From Planctomycetaceae bacterium (GTDB taxonomy: Bacteria; Planctomycetota; Planctomycetia; Pirellulales; Pirellulaceae): a stretch of 54,735 bases of DNA. The notes under the pieces are model-generated. The model worked only from the letters and a program-made list of their open reading frames with translations. It was not told where the DNA came from and ran no database searches. The DNA is taken from the NCBI GenBank assembly GCA_024225195.1, contig JAAEMV010000138.1, positions 1-54,735 on the forward strand, in the 5' to 3' direction. The position numbers and the translations under genes were made by a program. Positions 25,169 through 32,565 of this stretch are shown here, piece after piece; the first letter of the stretch is position 1; each line of letters begins with the position of its first letter.

Positions 25169-26680
25169 TCAAGCGATGAGATCATGGATTACATGTCCAT
25201 GGACATCGGTCAGCCGGAAATCACGGCCCTGATATCGGTAAGTCAATTTGGTGTGGTCAATTCCTAACAAGTGCAGGATTGTCGCATTTAGGTCGTGGAT
25301 GTGCATAGTCCCCGGGGTCCACGCTTCTTTGGTTGGCTGGGGATTCAGAGCGACTCCATCGGCATCCGCAATATTGTAACCGTACTCATCCGTTTGGCCG
25401 TAGGTAATTCCCGACTTAACACCTCCACCGGCCATCCAGACTGTAAAACATCTTGGATGATGATCACGTCCATAATTCGCGTCCGTCATATTCCCTTGAC
25501 AATAAACCGTTCTGCCAAACTCTCCTCCCCACACGACCAGCGTGTCCTCCAGCATCCCTCGCTGTTTTAGGTCTTTAATCAACGCGGCACAGCCTTGATC
25601 AATGTCTTTACATTGAGACTCGTGCTCTCTGGGAAGGTTGCCGTGTGCATCCCAACCGCGGTGGAAAATTTGAATGTTCCGCACACCTCGTTCAGCCAAC
25701 CTTCTGGCATTCAAGCAGCAGGCCGCAAAACTGCCGGGTTGCTTTGCATTCTCGCCATACAGTTCAAACGTTTTCTCGTCTTCTGAAGAGAGGTCCATTA
25801 ATTCAGGTACCGAAGCTTGCATTCGGAAAGCCATCTCATGCTGTTTGATTCGAGCTAACACTTCTGGGTCAGCAAATTTCCGGTGCACCTCTTGATTCAA
25901 AGCCGTCAACGTATCGAGCTGGGCTCGACGGTCTTTCCGACTGACACCGCGGGGATTACTCAAATACAGGACAGGATCTCCCTGACTCTGCATCAACATC
26001 CCCTGATGCTGGGACGGCATAAACCCCGTCCCCCACAAGCGATTAAACAAACTTTGTTCCGGGAATCGAGTTTTCGCGTGCATCACGATGTAACTGGGAA
26101 GGTTCTCATTCATACTCCCCAAACCGTAGCTCAACCACGCACCGAGACTTGGTCGCCCTGGAATTTGGCTCCCGGTCTGAATGTAAGTAATCGCTGGATC
26201 ATGATTAATTGCTTCGGTAAACGTACTCTTAATGACGCACAAATCTTTCACAACCGTCGAGGTGTGCGGCAGCAACTCACTTACGTACACACCCTTGTCA
26301 TGATTGTCGTATTTTTTGAATTTATATTTACTCGGACACACGGGCAATCCACTCTTTTGATTGGACGTCATTCCCGTTATCCGCTGCCCATCACGCACAT
26401 GGTCTGGCAATTGCTTACCGGCCATTTCTTTTAGCTTGGGTTTATAGTCCCAAAGATCATGATGACTCGGGCCGCCACTCATGAACAAATAGATCACGCG
26501 TTTCGCTTTGGCGGGATGGTGCATTCCAATCCCCGGCTCACGCTCATTCAATCCGGCGGCGACTTGCTGTGGCTGCCACAAACTGGCCATCGCCGCAGTT
26601 CCCAAACCCAACGCCGCCTTCCCAAATAATTGGCGACGTGTTGTCAATAACTCAAATTCTCGAATTGGATTTTCACTCAT
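25169..26680 (-). CDS. DUF1501 protein with Tat signal
   Basis: 503 residues from the ATG at 26680. The leader has the twin-arginine pattern TTRRQLFGKAALGLG, so folded export is likely. The body has the usual DUF1501 landmarks: VIYLFMSGGPSHHDLWDYKP, GRPSLGAWLSYGLGS, WGGEFGRT, GRDHHPRCFTVWMAGGG and, at the end, LGIDHTKLTYRYQGRDFRLTDVHG. The fold belongs to the alkaline phosphatase/sulfatase superfamily. DUF1501 genes typically stand next to PSCyt1/DUF1549/DUF1553 genes, as here, and their activity is not established. It follows the 810-residue PSCyt1 protein almost without a gap. Confidence 0.93.
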   Translation of the reverse strand: MSENPIREFELLTTRRQLFGKAALGLGTAAMASLWQPQQVAAGLNEREPGIGMHHPAKAKRVIYLFMSGGPSHHDLWDYKPKLKEMAGKQLPDHVRDGQRITGMTSNQKSGLPVCPSKYKFKKYDNHDKGVYVSELLPHTSTVVKDLCVIKSTFTEAINHDPAITYIQTGSQIPGRPSLGAWLSYGLGSMNENLPSYIVMHAKTRFPEQSLFNRLWGTGFMPSQHQGMLMQSQGDPVLYLSNPRGVSRKDRRAQLDTLTALNQEVHRKFADPEVLARIKQHEMAFRMQASVPELMDLSSEDEKTFELYGENAKQPGSFAACCLNARRLAERGVRNIQIFHRGWDAHGNLPREHESQCKDIDQGCAALIKDLKQRGMLEDTLVVWGGEFGRTVYCQGNMTDANYGRDHHPRCFTVWMAGGGVKSGITYGQTDEYGYNIADADGVALNPQPTKEAWTPGTMHIHDLNATILHLLGIDHTKLTYRYQGRDFRLTDVHGHVIHDLIA

Positions 26681-26697
26681 GGTCGCATTTCGTTTCG

Positions 26698-29130
26698 TCA
26701 ATAAAGTAAAATAGCCACATCGCTCGCCAAGACCGTCGCTGCAACCTGAGTCCAGGCAGCCTGTTGCACAACATCAAGCTTTTTATTTCCGGGAGCCTCT
26801 CCATAACTCACCAGCTCACTTGCCGCTTTTTTATCATTTCCAAATCGAGCTAACATCGAGACTAACAATTGATCGCAGGCATTTCTTTCCGCCTCTGTAG
26901 GCAATCGGCAAGCAAGAATTTGAAACAATCGATCTAAACGCTTAGCGTCTTGGTCAGACTCCGTCATCAATCGTGCCGCCAAGGTCCTTGCCATTTCGAT
27001 TCGCTGCGTCTCATTTAACAAAGCCAACGCCTGTAAAGATGTGTTGGTTGTCGAACGGCGAACGCAACTCGCTTCGCGACTGGGGGCGTCAAACAGAGTC
27101 ATCATCGGATGCGGACTCGTCCGCTTCCAGTAAACATAAAGACTCCGTCGATAAAGCCGTGGCCCTTTGTCAGCAACATAATTTTTAGTGTTACTCCCCG
27201 GGTGAGCCATGGCAAGCCACATCCCCGGTGGTTGATACGGCTTTACCCCTTCTCCACCCATTGTTGAGTCCAGCAACCCACTGGCCCACAAACCGACATC
27301 CCGAAGGACCTCGGCATCAAGCCGGAAACTTGGCCCGCGGGCAAACAACAAGTTCTCAGAATCGGCAACGTCCTCGCGTCTCGCAGAACTCTGACAAAAC
27401 GTTTGACTCGTTACCATCGTCCGCAGAAGTTGTTTGTGATCCCACCCCTGTTCCTGAAACTCTACGGCAAGCCAATCGAGTAATTCCGGGTGGGTTGACT
27501 GCCGCCCCTGAACGCCAAAATCTTCAGGAGTTCGAACCAACCCCATACCAAAAATTCTCTGCCAACTTTGGTTTACCATCACTCTTGCGGTTAGCGGATG
27601 CGATCGCGAGGTTAACCATTGCGCCAGCCCCAAACGATTACTCGGAGCTGCCTCAGGCAAGTCACCCATGACCTCGATGACCCCGGGAGTCACCGCCTCT
27701 CCCATTGGCAAGTCGTATTCGCCTCGCCTTAAAACGTGTGTTTTCCGGGGCTCTTTCAGGTCTTTTGCTACTAATGTTGTAGTGAATTTCTTTACAGCCT
27801 CTGACTTACGAGACTGGATCAACTTCGCATTTGCGTTACCGTCCATCTGCAGCCAGGGGGCACTTGCCCCCGCTAATAGCCCTAGCTTTTCATCGTCTGA
27901 ACTTTTCTTCCAGTTTGCAATCATTGCCGAATCTATATCTCCGGCCTTCAACTGTTTGTCCGCGTCAGCCAACAAGGTTTCCTGAGCGTACTCCAACAAC
28001 TGCCAATTCGCCCAAGCGTCCTGATCCTCGGGAGCCCGCTCGACTGTGCCGTATTCGTAAGCGTTACGATCCATCGAGGGTTCTGCAGTACTATTAAAAA
28101 ACGCAAGCAGCTGATAATACTCGCGCTGCTTGATAGGATCATATTTGTGCGTGTGACAGCGAGCACAATTTAACGACATCCCCAAAAAGACCGTTCCGAA
28201 GGTCTCAACACGATCGAAGTTATTCTTTGCTTGAAATTCAAGTGGAATCGCTCCGCCTTCCCCGGTCGTCGGGTTCATTCGCACAAACCCCGTTGCAACC
28301 CGCTGGGCTAACGTTGATTCCGGCAGCAAGTCACCCGCCAATTGCCAGGTAATGAAATCATCGTAGGGAAGGTTGTCATTGAAAGCTTTGACAACCCAGT
28401 CTCGGTAGGGATAAATTCCTCTTCGGTTGTCCAAGTGCAAACCATGGGTATCCCCATAACGAACGGCATCGAGCCAGTAACGTGCCTGATGCTCACCAAA
28501 TCGAGGGTCAGCAAGTAACTCATCGATAAACCTCGAGTATGCCTGCTCACTTTTATCAGCGAGAAACGCATCCAACAATTTTTGTTCCGGAGGCAACCCC
28601 GTCAGTACCAACGCTGCACGACGGGCAAGAATTGGCCTACTCGCGGCCGGCGCGAAATCAATCCCCTTTGCCTTTAATTGCGAACCAACCCAGTAATCAA
28701 TGGGGTTGCCATTCGTTTCAAGCTTGACGCCCTTAGCCTTGACCGGCGCCACGAACGCCCAGTGCTTACTGTACTGACCACCAGAATTAACCCAGCGCCT
28801 CAACAACGCTCGCTCCTGCTCTGTCAATTGCTTGTCGAAATCGACCGGTGGCATTGGGTCATCCACCGAATCAATGCGAGCAACCAGCTCACTTTTTTCA
28901 GGATGGAGATGATCGATTGCCTGATAGTCACCAAGATCTGCCGTCGCACCTGCAAACGAATCAAGCCTGACAAGATCCTCGTCCTTAGCATCCGGCCCAT
29001 GACAGACAAAACACTTGTCAGAAAGAATCGGAAGAATTTGACGGGCGAAGTCAACCGGCGCCCCTTCCTGAGCAAAACCTGCTGCCACAATCCATAAAAA
29101 GAACGCGACGATTTGGAACAACGTTTTCAT
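26698..29130 (-). CDS. PSCyt1-DUF1549-DUF1553 exported protein
   Basis: 810 residues with a signal peptide (1-20, ending GFAQ). Domains in order: planctomycete cytochrome C (PSCyt1, about 27-125) with haem motif CFVCH (C40, C43, H44) and likely Met ligand in DPMPP; DUF1549 (about 145-345) with a second CARCH (C322, C325, H326); and DUF1553 (about 510-775) with NRLGLAQWLTSRSHPLTARV. The family is nearly confined to planctomycetes and some verrucomicrobia and is thought to be redox-active in the cell envelope. It lies between the oxidoreductase and the DUF1501 gene on the same strand. Confidence 0.93.
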   Translation of the reverse strand: MKTLFQIVAFFLWIVAAGFAQEGAPVDFARQILPILSDKCFVCHGPDAKDEDLVRLDSFAGATADLGDYQAIDHLHPEKSELVARIDSVDDPMPPVDFDKQLTEQERALLRRWVNSGGQYSKHWAFVAPVKAKGVKLETNGNPIDYWVGSQLKAKGIDFAPAASRPILARRAALVLTGLPPEQKLLDAFLADKSEQAYSRFIDELLADPRFGEHQARYWLDAVRYGDTHGLHLDNRRGIYPYRDWVVKAFNDNLPYDDFITWQLAGDLLPESTLAQRVATGFVRMNPTTGEGGAIPLEFQAKNNFDRVETFGTVFLGMSLNCARCHTHKYDPIKQREYYQLLAFFNSTAEPSMDRNAYEYGTVERAPEDQDAWANWQLLEYAQETLLADADKQLKAGDIDSAMIANWKKSSDDEKLGLLAGASAPWLQMDGNANAKLIQSRKSEAVKKFTTTLVAKDLKEPRKTHVLRRGEYDLPMGEAVTPGVIEVMGDLPEAAPSNRLGLAQWLTSRSHPLTARVMVNQSWQRIFGMGLVRTPEDFGVQGRQSTHPELLDWLAVEFQEQGWDHKQLLRTMVTSQTFCQSSARREDVADSENLLFARGPSFRLDAEVLRDVGLWASGLLDSTMGGEGVKPYQPPGMWLAMAHPGSNTKNYVADKGPRLYRRSLYVYWKRTSPHPMMTLFDAPSREASCVRRSTTNTSLQALALLNETQRIEMARTLAARLMTESDQDAKRLDRLFQILACRLPTEAERNACDQLLVSMLARFGNDKKAASELVSYGEAPGNKKLDVVQQAAWTQVAATVLASDVAILLY

Positions 29131-29163
29131 GTTTAATCAACTAAAAAATTTCAAAATGACTGG

Positions 29164-30447
29164 TTAGACCTTAGGCAATTGCCAGGGGTCTCGACGCTCT
29201 CGGTCAAGCAAAGGACGATCGACCGGATCATTAAACTGCCACGCCTCTGGATCCCATTTAAGGGTTTTCTGGTTTTGGTAAGCAAGGTTCCCCAAGTGAA
29301 TAATCGCTGCGGTCCTTGCTCCTTTTTCTACCTCGGCAATCGGCATCTCTCGTGATTTAATGCAATCGAGCCAATTCCTGTGATGCCCGGGGGATTTTGG
29401 CAAATGCACCTCATCTTCGCCCAGTGGCGTTTTAACAATTTCTTCGGGATCGCTTGTCAACCGACCGCGATCGATATGGAGCGTCCCATTCTCACCGTGA
29501 AAGACACAACCACTTGGCCCACCGTGGACCATTTCGATTCCACTCTTAAACAAAAACCGAACGCCACGTTTGGCCTTTGGATCTTCCGGAGGAATGATTT
29601 CAATTGGGCCACTCTGATCCATTTTTAATGCCCATTGAGCAATGTCATAATGGTGGGCTCCCATGTCAGTGTGACCACCACCTGAATACTCCCGATAATT
29701 TCGCCACGCTGGAAAGTGCTTGTGCACACCCCGAGGACTTAGAATTGAGTTATAGACACGCTCTGGAGCGCACCCAAGCCACATATCCCAATCAAGCCCA
29801 GGCTCCATCGGCTCTTCCGGCAAATCACAATCGATACTCGGATCTCCAACACCGACGGTTACCCGGTGGATCTTTCCGAGCCTTCCACTATGAATCAGCT
29901 CGATAGCTCGCCGGAATGGCCCGAACACTCCTGATCGCTGCTGGCTTCCAGTCTGAACAATACGCTTATACTTTCGCGCGGCATCAATACATGCTTTTGA
30001 TTCCGCGATCGTGAGAGTCAAAGGCTTTTCGCAATAGACATCTTTTCCCGCTTTGCAGGCCTCCATTAGCGGAATGGCATGCCAATGATCCGGAGTCGCA
30101 ATGCACACCGCGTCAATATCTTCCCTCGCAATCACATCACGGAAATCTACATAGGTGGAACAGCCCTTAAAATCTTGCTTGGTATCTGAATACTTTTGAT
30201 TGACTCTCTCTGCCGCCCACTCGCGGCGAGTCGTATCTACTTCACAAACCGCAACTAACTGAACATCCGGCTGCTGCAGCAACTGTGGAATGTGATAGCT
30301 ATTCGCCATCTTCCCACAACCAATCATTGCGACGTTAACACGATCACTGGGGGCAACCCGTCCCACGGAGGCAAATGAATTTGCCCCCATTACTGCCGGC
30401 ACTGCCGCCGCCGTCGATTGCAAAAACGTTCTTCGAGTTAACGCCAT
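29164..30447 (-). CDS. Tat-exported Gfo/Idh/MocA-family oxidoreductase
   Basis: 427 residues. A twin-arginine leader (MALTRRTFLQSTAAA) precedes a Rossmann domain with VAMIGCGKMAN (about 38-48), the VCIATPDHWHA segment and CEKPLTL, the family's cofactor and substrate lysine motif. The C-terminal alpha/beta domain contains GGGHTDMGAHHYDIAQWAL. It probably oxidises or reduces a sugar or sugar-like ring with a tightly bound NAD(P). The ATG has GGAGG four bases upstream and is the first gene of the run continuing to 22469. Exported members like this are common in planctomycetes beside DUF1501/PSCyt1 genes. Confidence 0.93.
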   Translation of the reverse strand: MALTRRTFLQSTAAAVPAVMGANSFASVGRVAPSDRVNVAMIGCGKMANSYHIPQLLQQPDVQLVAVCEVDTTRREWAAERVNQKYSDTKQDFKGCSTYVDFRDVIAREDIDAVCIATPDHWHAIPLMEACKAGKDVYCEKPLTLTIAESKACIDAARKYKRIVQTGSQQRSGVFGPFRRAIELIHSGRLGKIHRVTVGVGDPSIDCDLPEEPMEPGLDWDMWLGCAPERVYNSILSPRGVHKHFPAWRNYREYSGGGHTDMGAHHYDIAQWALKMDQSGPIEIIPPEDPKAKRGVRFLFKSGIEMVHGGPSGCVFHGENGTLHIDRGRLTSDPEEIVKTPLGEDEVHLPKSPGHHRNWLDCIKSREMPIAEVEKGARTAAIIHLGNLAYQNQKTLKWDPEAWQFNDPVDRPLLDRERRDPWQLPKV

Positions 30448-30674
30448 AAATCCTCCATTGTCCTATCCATTTCTCGCCGCCCGCATTAGAGTTTAAACGA
30501 TGAGGCAATTAAAAACAAAGTTGTTTCACCACTCAGAGAACTCTCCCGCACCTCCGCAGAGTGCGTGAAATAAATATCAAACCCCGCCCCTCTACTTCCA
30601 AAATCACGATCTCACGGTATAAAACCGATGGTTTCTGTTTCATTTGCGTTCTTACAAATTAACACGGTGATAAA

Positions 30675-31178
30675 ATGGCAACGCCTCTAATCGATGGCTT
30701 CTTATTCGCTTGGAAAAAAAATCAGGACTACGCACCTAGTTTGGTTGCCGACCTCACTGAGGAACAAATGATTTTGCAACCGGCAGTCGATCCAACCGCA
30801 CCAGCGAACCATCCTGCTTGGGTTCTTAGCCATCTGAATGTTTACATCCCAATAATTGGCTCAATCATCAAAGGGGAGGCGTTTGACGATCCCAAACCCC
30901 ATCGCTTTGGAATGCTTTCCCAACCAACGTCCGATCCTTCGACTTATCAATCCAAAGAAGAATTAATTGCAGAATTCACAAATGGCCATCTCGCGATCGC
31001 CGAATTACTCGGCAATGAAGATGACCGCGTATTTGAAAAAACAGTAGCACTGCCACGCTGGCAGGAAGTGATGCCCACTGCCGCAATCGCACTTCCTTAT
31101 CTAATGTTTAATCACGAAAACGGACACCTTGGCCAAGTCAGCGCATGGCGACGAATCCAAGGGCTTCCCAGCGTTTAA
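30675..31178 (+). CDS. DinB-superfamily protein
   Basis: 167 residues, the normal length for a four-helix DinB/DUF664-type metalloprotein. The candidate metal triad is H53 (LSHLNVY) with H147 and H151 (NHENGHLGQ). Characterised relatives include bacillithiol or mycothiol S-transferases and maleylpyruvate isomerase; most are of unknown function. There is no signal peptide. GGTGAT precedes the ATG. The next gene starts 36 bases later on the same strand and is probably cotranscribed. Confidence 0.8.
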   Translation: MATPLIDGFLFAWKKNQDYAPSLVADLTEEQMILQPAVDPTAPANHPAWVLSHLNVYIPIIGSIIKGEAFDDPKPHRFGMLSQPTSDPSTYQSKEELIAEFTNGHLAIAELLGNEDDRVFEKTVALPRWQEVMPTAAIALPYLMFNHENGHLGQVSAWRRIQGLPSV

Positions 31179-31214
31179 AGCAAACCAATTCACCAAAAAA
31201 TTAACAGGCTTCCC

Positions 31215-31913
31215 ATGTCGAATTCCGACTCCGAAAACGTCGATGCTTTGCGACTAGTTGACCAATCGGTGGAACCGATCAAACAAGTCACTGGATTTGC
31301 AAAGCACCACCGCATCCCAACAACACACAATGCTGGTGATCAAAGATTTGTCGTCGATTTGACGTTCGATGAAATCGACAACGATTTACAGGCAACATTT
31401 CGCGCACTTCGCCAAGCCTATGGGCTGAAACGAAAAGAAATTCAGGTTCATGGCCCAGACGACGGTATGGGAGTCATCACGACTCCGTTTTTCAATTACG
31501 AGTACCACGCAAGTCAAGCAGAAGACGACCCCGGGACGGTGGTTTGGAAACGGCTAATCACATCCATCATTGAACCGGCACGTATTTTTGCTGGTCCTTT
31601 CGAAGAAGTCTTCGGACAACGATTCAACGAGATGGAAATCGCCATCAAAGACACGCTCGACCTCGAATCAATTGTCGACCATATCGAAGACTGCGAACCC
31701 GCAAACCTTAGCATCGACTACGACAAAGATTTGACATGGTGTCAAGTTCAGACCGCTGAAAGCGGGATGACAATTGTCATTAAATCCGACTCATTGCAAA
31801 TCGTCAGCAGAAAAGAAATTTCCCCAAAAAACCTGCTCAATGCGTTCTTAAAAGTACAACAAGATTTCATCGCTACGATGAACCTTACTGGCATTCCCTT
31901 TTTAGCCCAGTAG
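31215..31913 (+). CDS. Cytoplasmic protein of unknown function
   Basis: 232 residues, no signal peptide, membrane helix or cysteine cluster. The N-terminal half includes FVVDLTFDEIDNDLQATFRAL, an alpha/beta pattern; the middle has TSIIEPARIFAGPFEEVFG; the C-terminus is helical (LLNAFLKVQQDFIATMNL). The composition is acidic. I recognise no family. Its placement 36 bases after the DinB-like gene suggests a shared transcript. Confidence 0.7.
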   Translation: MSNSDSENVDALRLVDQSVEPIKQVTGFAKHHRIPTTHNAGDQRFVVDLTFDEIDNDLQATFRALRQAYGLKRKEIQVHGPDDGMGVITTPFFNYEYHASQAEDDPGTVVWKRLITSIIEPARIFAGPFEEVFGQRFNEMEIAIKDTLDLESIVDHIEDCEPANLSIDYDKDLTWCQVQTAESGMTIVIKSDSLQIVSRKEISPKNLLNAFLKVQQDFIATMNLTGIPFLAQ

Positions 31914-31968
31914 GTTGCGTCAACCAAACGTCCTTGGGTTCACCTGAAAAGCCACGCCACCAGTTTTG

Positions 31969-32565
31969 CTATCTCTCAAGTACGTTTGGTGAATCACTTC
32001 GTTTTGAAACATCGACAGGATTCACCGCTTGCCCCAAACGACTAATCACCACCTTCGCAGACTTGCCGTATTTGAAGTCGACGTGATTTAATTGATCTTC
32101 ATTGAGTTCGAAAAAAACTCGATTCTCAACTTTCCACTTGCGGACCGTTTTATCACCGGAAATCTCAAAATAGAGCCACGCCTTTTTTAAATCCCGCTCA
32201 TGACCGACCCAGCGAATCGATGTGGCGGGGGCCTTTTCGGAATTGGAATCTGCCTGTCCATCGGCGCTGGTAATGCGAAACTTTTTTCCAATGTAGGCTT
32301 CCAGTAACTGATCGAGGTTCTCGACCTCATCTAAGTCCACGCTCTTTCCAGTATCACCTTTGAGGGCTTTCTCTAAATCAGCAGGCCAAACGCACAGTGC
32401 AACTTCAAAGTTACCGGACGTCTCATTCCAATTAACTTCCGCATGACTTACATGATAAGGATGAGACGCTTGACAATCAGCAGGCGACGAAACGACCGCT
32501 GCAACAAGAGCCACTCCTAGAAAAAGGCTACGTCGATTAAATCGCTGGCGGTTCATTTCACTCAT
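31969..32565 (-). CDS. DUF6702-like exported protein
   Basis: 198 residues with a signal peptide (to about residue 33, ending CQA). The opening of the mature part, SHPYHVSHAEVNWN, and the interior WVGHERDLKKAWLYFEI match DUF6702 proteins as I know them, whose function is unknown. The gene overlaps the upstream M1 peptidase gene by 8 bp in the form ATGAGTGA, and its SD (AAGGA, seven bases) lies inside that gene's 3' end, so translational coupling is likely. Confidence 0.75.
   Translation of the reverse strand: MSEMNRQRFNRRSLFLGVALVAAVVSSPADCQASHPYHVSHAEVNWNETSGNFEVALCVWPADLEKALKGDTGKSVDLDEVENLDQLLEAYIGKKFRITSADGQADSNSEKAPATSIRWVGHERDLKKAWLYFEISGDKTVRKWKVENRVFFELNEDQLNHVDFKYGKSAKVVISRLGQAVNPVDVSKRSDSPNVLER

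Noticed and set aside
26698-29130. Two PSCyt1/DUF1501 gene sets as a recent duplication
   Set aside because: The proteins differ in length (810 and 1006 residues), domains (golvesin-like insert) and neighbours, so they are old paralogues rather than a recent copy.
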